Assembly (NCBI GenBank): GCA_902489335.1
Contig: CABTZO010000044.1
Span: forward strand, 1 to 7,843
DNA: 7,843 nucleotides
Reading direction: 5' to 3'
Source of the DNA: an uncultured Oscillospiraceae bacterium
GTDB lineage: Bacteria > Bacillota > Clostridia > Oscillospirales > Acutalibacteraceae
In this document: positions 1 through 6,164 of the stretch, one piece after another
Layout: the number at the start of each line of letters is the position of its first letter
How positions within the stretch are numbered: the stretch's first letter is position 1
Position numbers and translations under genes: made by a program
Notes under the pieces: generated by a model
The model's database searches: none
What the model saw: the letters and a program-made list of their open reading frames with translations, nothing else
Told to the model about the DNA's origin: nothing

Positions 1-27
1 ATGCTCTCCCAGCTGAGCTATGCTCCC
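1..27 (-). tRNA. tRNA gene, 5' part only (cut by window edge); isotype not determinable, possibly Val
   Basis: Read on the minus strand from 27 to 1, the sequence has the layout of the first 27 nt of a tRNA. The acceptor strand is GGGAGCA (27-21), followed by the invariant U8-A9 type 'TA' (20-19). The D stem GCTC/GAGC (18-15 and 6-3) encloses the loop AGCTGGGA with its conserved GG, and position 26 is A. The anticodon, T arm and 3' acceptor strand lie beyond position 1, so the isotype is not proven. From memory this 5' half resembles clostridial valine tRNAs, but Ala-type tRNAs share the D arm. A strong promoter lies just upstream at 61-89, so this is probably the first gene of a tRNA transcript running out of the window. 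Confidence 0.88.
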
Positions 28-55
28 ATACTCGCCGTCGCGACTGCAACGACGC
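28..55 (-). other. GC-rich 5' leader of the tRNA transcript
   Basis: This short island is much richer in G and C than the DNA around it and fills the gap between the predicted transcription start (about 53-55) and the mature tRNA 5' end at 27. It holds an inverted repeat CGTCG/CGACG (36-40 and 50-54, 9-nt loop) that could form a small hairpin in the precursor. The leader would be removed by RNase P. The transcription start is inferred only from the -10 position. Confidence 0.4.
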
Positions 56-60
56 TATTT

Positions 61-89
61 AATATACAATATTTGAAGTATAAAGTCAA
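61..89 (-). promoter_or_regulatory. Sigma-A type promoter for the tRNA
   Basis: On the minus strand a -35 box TTGACT (89-84) is followed after exactly 17 bp by a -10 box TATATT (66-61). These match the TTGACA and TATAAT consensus at 5 of 6 positions each. A run of eight A residues on the same strand (plus-strand T tract, 93-100) sits just upstream of the -35 and could act as an UP-like element. Predicted transcription starts near 53-55, about 27 nt before the tRNA. Strong promoters of this kind are typical of stable RNA genes. Confidence 0.8.
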
Positions 90-125
90 CACTTTTTTTT
101 AGTAAATTAAATATTTTATAAAAAA

Positions 126-1898
126 CTATTTGCCTAAATCCTTTTTATTTTTATCTGAATTATTGTTTTCCTCAACATTTGCATTTCGTTTAATCTTGGC
201 AGTTGTAGTTTTTACAAATTCAGAATCCCGAACTTTTATCTTTTTAATATTTTTATAAGACGGCAAATGCCTGTTTACCTCTTTTATTACACCGTTTAAC
301 GCTTGAGCAATATCATCTTTAGTCAAGTCGCCCGATTTAAATTTTTCTTTAATTGCATCAAAATCAGGATAAATACTTGCACCTACAACAGTATCGTTAT
401 CGTTGTCCTCACCAAACACCATTGCTTCGGCAACAAAGGGATTTTTATTAAGATAGAACTCAACCTCTTCGGGATATATGTTTTTACCGTTTTTCGTTAC
501 TATTACATTTTTAATTCTTCCTACGATTTTATAATAACCGTCTTCTGTGAGTTGTCCTAAGTCCCCTGTCATAAAATATCCGAATTTATCAAAAACAGCT
601 TTTGTGGCCTCTTCGTCGTTGAAATAACCGAGCATAACATTGTCGCCCTTTACGCAAATTTCACCTATTCCCTCTTTATCTTGATTAATAAGTTTAATTT
701 CAACACCGGGAATAGGATGACCAACAGTATCATAGGTTTCAATTTTATTAAAAAGATCATCATTGACTCCGGCTATTAGCGGAGAACACTCTGTCATTCC
801 GTAACCGGTATAGACAGCCATTCCAAAAGTCTTAAAATCTTCTATTACTTGAGGATTTATTGCCGCAGCGCCGCAGATAATCAATCTTATTTTTCCGCCG
901 AATATTTTTATTATTTCCCCGAAGATTTTGTCTTTAAGACTTATTCCGAAAACATTTCCGACATTTGTTATTGCTTTTCCGAGTTTGAATCCGAATTTAC
1001 CACCGGTTTTTTTCGATACAGTTTTCAAAATCCTGGAATGAATTTTTTCAAGCATAAGCGGAACCGTAATAAATACAGTTGGTTCAAACTCTTTCATCGC
1101 TTTCATCATATTGAAAATACTGTCACAAAAAGAAATGCAGGAACCATTATATATCGGAAGTAAAAAACCAAGCGTGCATTCATAAGTATGATGAAGCGGA
1201 AGCACAACAAGGAACCTGTCCTCCGGATAAGCTTTAACGACAGAATTTGTACTCATGATATCAAAACAAATATTATATTGCGAAAGCATAACACCCTTTG
1301 GCGTGTCAGTTGTTCCGGAAGTAAAGAGCAAAACTCCCAAAGCGTCTTTATCTATTTTTATGTTTAGATAAGTTTGATAATCTTGAGAATTATCGCGAAT
1401 TTTATATTTTCCCCTTGCAACCATAGAGTGATATGAAAAATATTCATCTGTATCTTTCGGTTCATCTAAAATAGCAAATGTTATTTTCTTTAATATAGAT
1501 TTAGCATAGGGCTTTAACTTTAAATATGTTTCAAAATCGATAAACACGAGTCTCGCTTCAGACCTTGTAATTATATTTATTAAATCTTCAGCCGGCAATT
1601 TATCGTCAACGGGAACAATTACATTATCAGAACAAGCTATGGCAAAATAAGTCGTTCCCCACTGATATGAGTTTTTGCCTGTAACGACAATTTGCTCTCT
1701 GTTTATTTTTTTTGATATAAGTTCGGTAGCCAAAGCTTCTACATCATTTTTAAATTCTTCATAGGTGATTTCATAATAATAACCCTGATCGCCCTTTATC
1801 ATAAAAGCAGGAAATTTCGGGAATTTATTTACCGTTTTATACAGCATATCCCGAAAATCTGTAATTTTATCAACTTCATAAATTGCATTTTTAAACAT
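126..1898 (-). CDS. AMP-forming acyl-CoA synthetase (long-chain fatty acid-CoA ligase family), downstream paralog
   Basis: This 590-aa cytoplasmic enzyme belongs to the ANL superfamily and is expected to adenylate a fatty acid with ATP and transfer the acyl group to CoA. Visible motifs are the ATP loop FTSGTTDTPKG (residues 192-202), the PLHHTYE segment (about 234-240), YGMTECSP (366-373), the TGD aspartate motif (444-446), the hinge and A8 region GRIKNVIVTKNGKNIYPEEVE (460-480), and the C-terminal catalytic lysine in TTTAKIKR (Lys about 568). The large N-terminal and small C-terminal domains both look complete, and a charged Asn/Lys-rich tail follows. The ATG at 1898 is preferred because its N-terminus aligns with the neighbouring paralog. 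A GTG 17 codons upstream (1949) would lie deeper in that gene. The ATG overlaps the upstream stop by 8 bp (ATGTTTAA), and AAAAAGG lies 12 nt ahead, so initiation may depend on translational coupling. Chain length specificity cannot be read; a role in exogenous fatty acid uptake is inference. Confidence 0.93.
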   Translation of the reverse strand: MFKNAIYEVDKITDFRDMLYKTVNKFPKFPAFMIKGDQGYYYEITYEEFKNDVEALATELISKKINREQIVVTGKNSYQWGTTYFAIACSDNVIVPVDDKLPAEDLINIITRSEARLVFIDFETYLKLKPYAKSILKKITFAILDEPKDTDEYFSYHSMVARGKYKIRDNSQDYQTYLNIKIDKDALGVLLFTSGTTDTPKGVMLSQYNICFDIMSTNSVVKAYPEDRFLVVLPLHHTYECTLGFLLPIYNGSCISFCDSIFNMMKAMKEFEPTVFITVPLMLEKIHSRILKTVSKKTGGKFGFKLGKAITNVGNVFGISLKDKIFGEIIKIFGGKIRLIICGAAAINPQVIEDFKTFGMAVYTGYGMTECSPLIAGVNDDLFNKIETYDTVGHPIPGVEIKLINQDKEGIGEICVKGDNVMLGYFNDEEATKAVFDKFGYFMTGDLGQLTEDGYYKIVGRIKNVIVTKNGKNIYPEEVEFYLNKNPFVAEAMVFGEDNDNDTVVGASIYPDFDAIKEKFKSGDLTKDDIAQALNGVIKEVNRHLPSYKNIKKIKVRDSEFVKTTTAKIKRNANVEENNNSDKNKKDLGK

Positions 1899-3591
1899 TA
1901 TTATTACCGACCTTTTTAATCTTTGCGGTTGATGTTTTTTCAAACTCACAGTCTTTAATTTCTATTTTTCTGATATGTTTGTATCCGGGAAGAATCGAAT
2001 TTATCTTTTTTACACTTTCTTCAAGCGCCTTTTTAACTTCTTCATCTGTCATTTCAGACAAATGTTTTTTTTCTTTGATTGCGTCAAAATTAGGAAATAT
2101 ATTTGCCTTTACAAGAGTGTCATATTCCTCCGGATATCCGGTTACAACTGCTTCGGCAACAAACGGATCCTGATTTAGATAAAATTCAACTTCTTCAGGA
2201 TAAATATTTTTTCCGTTTTTACTTACAATAACATTCTTAAGTCTTCCGACAATTTTAATATATCCTTGTTCTGTTATTTGTCCGAGATCTCCTGTTTTGA
2301 AATATCCGTCTTTATCAAAAGCCTGTTTGTTTGCTCTGTCATCATTGTAGTATCCGAGCATGACATTATCGCCCTTGACTCTTATTTCTCCCACGCCCTC
2401 TTTGTCGGGATGCTTAATTTTAACATTTACGCCCGGAATCGGAAGACCAACAGTGTCAAAAGTATCCAAATTATCATAAATTTTATCGCCAACCAAAGAA
2501 ACAACGGGTGCACATTCGCTCAAACCGTAACCCGTATATATTCTAATACCGAGGTCTCTCAAATTTGAAACGATGCTTGGATTCATAGCTGCAGCACCTG
2601 TAATTATCAGTCTTAAACTATTACAAAACGATTTTTTCAATGCTTCCATAACATAAGATTGAAAAATTTCGTTGGAAACAAGAGATTCGTTTAGATTTTT
2701 TTCGTCAATATTTTTATTTACACTTGAAACAATGCGATTATATGCTTTTTCAATTATTAGCGGAACAGTTACTAACAATGTCGGCTCAAAAGTTTTCATT
2801 CCTTTTTTCATGCCAAAAATATTTTTGCAGATATATACACTTGCTCCGAGATATAAAGGACAAACCAGTCCAAAAGAACACATATAGGTATGAAAAAGCG
2901 GCAAAGCCGTTAAGTATCTGTCATTTTCATCAGTTTTTACTACCTTAAGGGTTGAGGTTACATCAAAGCATATATTTCGTTGAGATAACATTACCGCCTT
3001 TGGTTTTTGAGTAGTGCCTGAAGTAAATAATAAAACGCTCAGTTTATCACTGTCGATTTCAATATTTTGAAACTCTTCATAAGACTTATCTTCATTTAAA
3101 ACCAAATTATTTCCTTCGGTTATCATTTGAAAATAGCTTTCCTTTTTTTCGTCTTTCTCAGGATCAAAAGTCAGTTTTATTTTAGGTCTCAAAGGAAGTC
3201 TCTTGGTGCTTAACTTTTCAAAAGATTCTTCATCGACGAACATCAAATCGGCTTTACATCTTTTAATAATATTTTTTAGTTCTTCATAGGGCAAATCGGG
3301 ATCCAAAGGAATAACAGTAGAACCTATGCAAGTAACCGCAAAATATATAACACACCATTGATAACTGTTATGACTGAGTAAGATGATTTTCTTATTCTTA
3401 TAACCGTCATCGATGAGCTTTGTAGAAAGTGCAACAACATCATTATAAAAATCATTATAAGTAAATGAAGTCTTACCTAAAATTTCATTAGGCAAAACAA
3501 AAGCAATTTTTTCAGAATATAATTCTTTGCTTTTAAAAAGTAAATCTCTGAAATTATCAACTTCTCGAATTTTATAATTTGGCTTTTGCAT
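1891..3591 (-). CDS. AMP-forming acyl-CoA synthetase (long-chain fatty acid-CoA ligase family), upstream paralog
   Basis: This 566-aa protein is a clear but diverged relative of the next gene and is expected to catalyse the same ATP-dependent formation of acyl-CoA. It carries the ATP loop FTSGTTQKPKA (residues 189-199), PLFHTYM (about 231-237), YGLSECAP (355-362), TGDLGQ (433-438), GRLKNVIVSKNGKNIYPEEVE (449-469), and the terminal lysine motif STAKIKK (554-560, catalytic Lys about 557). The start at 3591 (MQKPNYK) was chosen because GGAG lies 10 nt ahead of it and because it matches the paralog N-terminus. An ATG ten codons earlier (3621) has no Shine-Dalgarno. The last lysine-loop glycine (PKG) is Ala here, and the residue after TSGTT is Gln. 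Between PLI and the ITGAAAMNP segment the two paralogs differ in sequence, consistent with differing acyl pockets. The stop overlaps the start of the downstream ligase, so the pair forms an operon. Confidence 0.93.
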   Translation of the reverse strand: MQKPNYKIREVDNFRDLLFKSKELYSEKIAFVLPNEILGKTSFTYNDFYNDVVALSTKLIDDGYKNKKIILLSHNSYQWCVIYFAVTCIGSTVIPLDPDLPYEELKNIIKRCKADLMFVDEESFEKLSTKRLPLRPKIKLTFDPEKDEKKESYFQMITEGNNLVLNEDKSYEEFQNIEIDSDKLSVLLFTSGTTQKPKAVMLSQRNICFDVTSTLKVVKTDENDRYLTALPLFHTYMCSFGLVCPLYLGASVYICKNIFGMKKGMKTFEPTLLVTVPLIIEKAYNRIVSSVNKNIDEKNLNESLVSNEIFQSYVMEALKKSFCNSLRLIITGAAAMNPSIVSNLRDLGIRIYTGYGLSECAPVVSLVGDKIYDNLDTFDTVGLPIPGVNVKIKHPDKEGVGEIRVKGDNVMLGYYNDDRANKQAFDKDGYFKTGDLGQITEQGYIKIVGRLKNVIVSKNGKNIYPEEVEFYLNQDPFVAEAVVTGYPEEYDTLVKANIFPNFDAIKEKKHLSEMTDEEVKKALEESVKKINSILPGYKHIRKIEIKDCEFEKTSTAKIKKVGNNNV

Positions 3592-3599
3592 TTTCTTAA

Positions 3600-3605
3600 C
3601 ACTCC
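3600..3605 (-). promoter_or_regulatory. Ribosome binding site that fixes the upstream synthetase start
   Basis: GGAGTG on the minus strand (3605-3600) lies 8 nt before the ATG at 3591. It falls inside the ten-codon extension that would exist if translation began at 3621, and no comparable site precedes 3621. This supports the shorter 566-aa product. Confidence 0.75.
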
Positions 3606-3614
3606 GATGAGATT

Positions 3615-3697
3615 TTAACATATTTTAAAATGGAATATGACAATAAAATTAACATAATAAATTAACAAGCCTTAACAAAATTAACATTTTATTAACA
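3615..3697. repeat. Cluster of six TTAACA hexamers in the synthetase promoter region
   Basis: TTAACA occurs on the plus strand (TGTTAA on the transcribed strand) at 3615, 3649, 3662, 3672, 3681 and 3692. The last four are spaced 10, 9 and 11 bp apart, close to one DNA helical turn, and all copies have the same orientation. They cover the gap between the L,D-transpeptidase stop and the synthetase start, overlapping the candidate promoter. This could be a multi-site operator, but the background is very AT-rich and chance recurrence is possible. I do not recognise the motif as the site of a named regulator. Confidence 0.45.
3640..3668 (-). promoter_or_regulatory. Candidate promoter for the acyl-CoA synthetase operon
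   Basis: On the minus strand TTGTTA (3668-3663) and TATTGT (3645-3640) are separated by 17 bp, each matching the sigma-A consensus at 4 of 6 positions. The predicted transcript would start near 3633 and have a leader of about 40 nt containing the GGAG site. AT-rich sequence makes other pairings possible, so this is only the best candidate. Confidence 0.33.
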
Positions 3698-3701
3698 TGT
3701 T

Positions 3702-4457
3702 CTAATTGGATGGCTTTTCCGGATCAGTCGGGTCCCATTTTTTCAGCGAAGAATTTTCATCAATCATTATCTTTTTCGGTCGAGGCAATGTATCAACATC
3801 CGATTTATACACAATCAACTTTGTACCAAATTTAATATTATCGTAAATCCACTTTGCATCAATTAATGACAGCCTTATACACCCGTGCGAAACCGACTCT
3901 CCAAGCTTGTTAAATGATTTGTAATCCAAATCAGCAGGATTTTTACTTTTATATGGAACGGAATGAATCATATATGAACCGTTAAATCGTGTTATATATC
4001 TTCCGTAAGTATCATCTACCATTAGGCACCACAAGATTTTTTCTTTCAATTTAAATTCCCCTTGCGGGGTTTCCGAATCCTTTGCTCCGCTTGAACAAAT
4101 CATTGCTTTAATTGGTTTTGTAAATTTTCCGTCTTCCTTTTCATAAACGGTAAGTAAATTTGTCTCAATGTTTACTGCGACTATATAATTGTAATATCTT
4201 GAATAGTCTTCATCGACATCTGACAGCATTTTCCTGAGTTGTTGGTTTTTAGAGTCAGACAGAGGTTTCACATTTTCAAGATTCTTCCCGGATTTTGTTT
4301 TTGTCGTTGAAACAGAAGTTGCGGTTTGCTTTTGATTTTCGGTCTTTTTATTAAAAAATTTATTAAAACAAAGAATCAAAATTAAAATTACAATCGCAAA
4401 TAAAATGATTAAAGCTTTTATTACGGTGTTGTTTTTCCTTTTGTTGTTTTTTTTCAA
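3702..4457 (-). CDS. Membrane-anchored L,D-transpeptidase (YkuD domain)
   Basis: This 251-aa protein is predicted to cross-link or modify peptidoglycan outside the membrane. The family uses a catalytic cysteine to attack the L-Lys/DAP-D-Ala bond of tetrapeptide stems, giving 3-3 cross-links that resist most beta-lactams. The N-terminus is Lys/Asn-rich and followed by one hydrophobic segment (about residues 12-31), so the rest is expected to face outward. A low-complexity Thr/Ser/Lys linker spans about 37-60. The YkuD domain runs from about 89 to 218, with the TPQGEF segment (130-135), a conserved His in MIHSVPY (His165), and the active-site motif SHGCIRLS (190-197, Cys193). No peptidoglycan-binding repeat is present. 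Translation starts with TTG: an in-frame stop lies six codons upstream, GGAGGT precedes the TTG, and no other start fits. It lies between murC and the synthetases on the same strand. Confidence 0.93.
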   Translation of the reverse strand: MKKNNKRKNNTVIKALIILFAIVILILILCFNKFFNKKTENQKQTATSVSTTKTKSGKNLENVKPLSDSKNQQLRKMLSDVDEDYSRYYNYIVAVNIETNLLTVYEKEDGKFTKPIKAMICSSGAKDSETPQGEFKLKEKILWCLMVDDTYGRYITRFNGSYMIHSVPYKSKNPADLDYKSFNKLGESVSHGCIRLSLIDAKWIYDNIKFGTKLIVYKSDVDTLPRPKKIMIDENSSLKKWDPTDPEKPSN

Positions 4458-4461
4458 ATCG

Positions 4462-4467
4462 ACCTCC
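4462..4467 (-). promoter_or_regulatory. Strong ribosome binding site for the TTG-started L,D-transpeptidase
   Basis: A perfect GGAGGT (4467-4462 on the minus strand) sits 4 nt before the TTG at 4457-4455. Because TTG is a weak start codon, this site is what identifies the start. The spacing is slightly shorter than usual. Confidence 0.8.
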
Positions 4468-4525
4468 GTAAATCAAATAATTAAATTAAAGTTCCTTAGT
4501 AGAGTATTACTTGCATCGGTCTTGT

Positions 4526-4606
4526 TTATCTTTGTTGTGTTTCTTCAACCTTGTAGTCATTATCACAGAACTTCTTGATTAATCTGAAGAGCTCTGTTTT
4601 TTACAT
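4526..4606 (-). pseudogene. Possible small ORF remnant: ATG followed directly by TAA, then 24 open codons
   Basis: On the minus strand an AGAAGG-like ribosome site precedes ATG (4606-4604), but the second codon is TAA (4603-4601). The same frame then stays open for 24 codons, beginning KTELFRLIKKF and ending KVEETQQR, before TAA at 4528-4526. The encoded peptide looks protein-like (mixed charged and hydrophobic residues, unlike the biased output of random AT-rich DNA), but there is no ATG, GTG or TTG to start it. It may be a decayed small gene, a start-stop regulatory element in the leader of the transpeptidase, or chance. I recognise no family. Confidence 0.25.
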
Positions 4607-4718
4607 TTTCCTTCTTTTTAACAAATCAAAAGAAATACAATTTAACAAAACAATCAAGACTCACAAAATCAAAGATATTATTATCGTACTATTTTCGACA
4701 AATTTTATCTGATTTTCA

Positions 4719-6083
4719 TTAATCATTAACAATCATTTTCGCAGCCTTGTAAATGTCACCACAGCCGAGAGTTATTACTAAGTCTCCGTCTTCGGCATGA
4801 TTTATGATGTAATTTTTAACATCTTCAAAAGTTTCACAGACCACACTTCCGGGAATTTTTTCCTGTAACTGTTCGGAATAAATTCCATAAGTGTTTACTT
4901 CACGAGAACCCATTATAGGTGTCAAAACAACATGATCCGGTATTTTAAGAACTTCTACGAAATCATCAAAAAGTCTTTTTGTTCTTGAAAACGTAAAGGG
5001 TTGGAAAACCGCCCAAACATTGTTATATTCCATTTGCATTGCGGCTTCTAAAGTAACTTTTAGTTCTGTCGGATGATGAGCATAGTCATCGGCAACGGTA
5101 AATCCGTTTTTTACACCCAAAACTTCAAATCTTCTTTTTGCGCCGCTGAATCCTTCAATATATTCTCGAATTTCATCCAACTTAAATCCAAAATCATAAG
5201 AAATTAAAATAACTGAAAGTGCATTTAAAATATTATGCTCGCCCGGGATATTAAGTTTCACTCTGCCTATATTTTCACCATGTAAAATCACATCAAACTC
5301 GGCAAAAGCACCTCGATTGTATGATATGTTTTCTGCATATATGTCATTGTCTTTGCAAAATCCGAATTTTTTACAGATGCTCTTATCTAAATTTTCAACA
5401 GCTTTTAAGGTGTTTTCATCGTCTCCGTTGTAATATACACCCTTTTTCGCCTTACTTAAGAACTTATGAAATGAATTTATGAGGTTATCCATGGTTTTGA
5501 AGTATTCCAAGTGATCCCCGTCAACATTTGTAATAATTGCATAGTCCGGGCTTAAGTGTAAAAATGTATCCTTAAACTCACAGGCTTCACATACAAAAAT
5601 ATCACTGTCGCCACATCTTCCGTGGCTGTCAATAGAAGGCAAATATCCTCCAACCAAGGCACTCGGATCTTTACCGGCTTTATAAAAAATCTCGGTAATC
5701 ATAGAAGTTACAGTTGTTTTGCCATGTGTTCCGCATACTCCGATACAATTATCATACATTCTTGAAAGTGCACCAAAGACTTCCGAGCGTTCAAATGTCG
5801 GAATATATGAATTTTTAGCCGCAACAAGTTCGGGATTATCCGGCAAAATCGCAGCAGAATATACTATCATTTCAGCTCCCGCTATGTTTGACGGAACTTG
5901 ATTTAAAGTGATTTTTGCACCAAGACCTCTGAGCTTGTCAATATTATCTCCGGTATTATTGTCTGAACCGGTTATTGTATAGCCTTTTTGCATCAAAATT
6001 TCGGCAATCGGGCACATACCCGAACCACCGATTCCTATGAAGTGAATTATATTAACTTTTTTTAAAATATCATCAATAAACAT
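4719..6083 (-). CDS. murC: UDP-N-acetylmuramate--L-alanine ligase MurC
   Basis: MurC joins L-alanine to UDP-MurNAc with ATP, the first peptide step of cytoplasmic peptidoglycan precursor synthesis. The 454-aa product has the usual length and three Mur ligase domains. The UDP-binding Rossmann domain has HFIGIGGSGM (14-23). The central ATPase domain has the P-loop GTHGKTT (118-124), the EACEFKDTF segment (166-174), and the TNVDGDHLEYF region (185-195). HNILNALS (283-290) leads into the C-terminal domain, with RRFE (317-320), DDYAHHPTE (332-340), QPFTFSRTKRL (361-371) and LGCGDIYK (439-446). The paired His residues in DDYAHHP and the GIGGSGM loop distinguish MurC from MurD, MurE and MurF. The ATG at 6083 is preceded by GGGTGA with proper spacing. 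Its promoter is the extended -10 element at 6126-6154. It is transcribed away from addB. Confidence 0.97.
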   Translation of the reverse strand: MFIDDILKKVNIIHFIGIGGSGMCPIAEILMQKGYTITGSDNNTGDNIDKLRGLGAKITLNQVPSNIAGAEMIVYSAAILPDNPELVAAKNSYIPTFERSEVFGALSRMYDNCIGVCGTHGKTTVTSMITEIFYKAGKDPSALVGGYLPSIDSHGRCGDSDIFVCEACEFKDTFLHLSPDYAIITNVDGDHLEYFKTMDNLINSFHKFLSKAKKGVYYNGDDENTLKAVENLDKSICKKFGFCKDNDIYAENISYNRGAFAEFDVILHGENIGRVKLNIPGEHNILNALSVILISYDFGFKLDEIREYIEGFSGAKRRFEVLGVKNGFTVADDYAHHPTELKVTLEAAMQMEYNNVWAVFQPFTFSRTKRLFDDFVEVLKIPDHVVLTPIMGSREVNTYGIYSEQLQEKIPGSVVCETFEDVKNYIINHAEDGDLVITLGCGDIYKAAKMIVND

Positions 6084-6114
6084 TTTTCACCCAAATTAAA
6101 GACTTTTTTAAATT

Positions 6115-6147
6115 TTAACTGTTTGATTATATCAATTATACAGTTAA
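6115..6147. promoter_or_regulatory. Nested inverted repeats over the murC promoter (candidate operator)
   Basis: A perfect 8-bp inverted repeat TTAACTGT (6115-6122) and ACAGTTAA (6140-6147) encloses 17 bp. Inside it lies a second palindrome TTGAT-TAT-ATCAA (6123-6135). The murC -10 box (6126-6131) lies within the inner palindrome, and the right outer arm lies between the -10 and -35. A protein bound here would directly block or remodel polymerase binding. No regulator is named; the site may also simply reflect AT-rich chance pairing for the inner repeat. Confidence 0.5.
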
Positions 6148-6154
6148 TAAACAA
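6126..6154 (-). promoter_or_regulatory. murC: Extended -10 promoter for murC
   Basis: On the minus strand a perfect TATAAT (6131-6126) is preceded by TGA, giving an extended -10 (TGnTATAAT), with TTGTTT (6154-6149) 17 bp upstream as a partial -35. Transcription would begin near 6119, leaving a leader of about 35 nt before the murC ATG at 6083. A second TATAAT lies 9 bp further upstream (6140-6135) but has no matching -35. Confidence 0.7.
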
Positions 6155-6164
6155 GATTAAGGCT

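Larger units (their letters stand above)
4458..4718. other. 261-bp intergenic region between murC and the L,D-transpeptidase
   Basis: No complete gene is visible here. The murC-proximal half (about 4605-4718) is very AT-rich and holds no GC-rich hairpin with a T run in the minus direction, so no murC terminator can be called. It does contain weak -35/-10-like pairs, none convincing. The half nearest the L,D-transpeptidase is less AT-rich and holds an AGAAGG-ATG-TAA element, a 24-codon open frame and a hairpin, listed separately. Two further TTAACA hexamers occur at 4618 and 4642. It would serve as a long 5' leader of the transpeptidase mRNA. Confidence 0.5.

Noticed and set aside
90..125. AT-rich stretch with an eight-T run behind the downstream synthetase as a possible terminator
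   Set aside because: No GC-containing stem adjoins the run, and for the minus-strand transcript it reads as A residues, not U. It fits better as upstream DNA of the tRNA promoter.
1899..1949. A 17-residue N-terminal extension of the downstream synthetase starting at GTG 1949
   Set aside because: It would overlap the upstream gene by 59 bp and adds residues absent from the paralog; the ATG at 1898 aligns with the paralog start.
303..2948. Several plus-strand open frames of 64-104 codons opposite the synthetase genes
   Set aside because: They are antisense to well-supported coding sequence, lack convincing ribosome sites, and have Phe/Tyr/Ile/Cys-rich composition typical of reverse-strand reading of AT-rich genes.
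3592..3621. A ten-residue N-terminal extension of the upstream synthetase starting at ATG 3621
   Set aside because: No Shine-Dalgarno precedes it, and a good GGAGTG site inside it points to the ATG at 3591.
4504..4560. A 17-codon minus-strand ORF starting ATG ACT ACA
   Set aside because: It has no proper ribosome site, is strongly Lys/Asn/Gln biased, and overlaps the other open frame; too short to support.
5719..5901. A 60-codon plus-strand open frame inside murC
   Set aside because: It is antisense to conserved murC motifs, has no ribosome site and no recognisable domain.
6126..6147. Outer CTGT/ACAG arms as a LexA-type SOS box
   Set aside because: The arms are 17 bp apart, whereas the E. 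coli-type box has 8 bp, and the Gram-positive GAAC-N4-GTTC form is absent.
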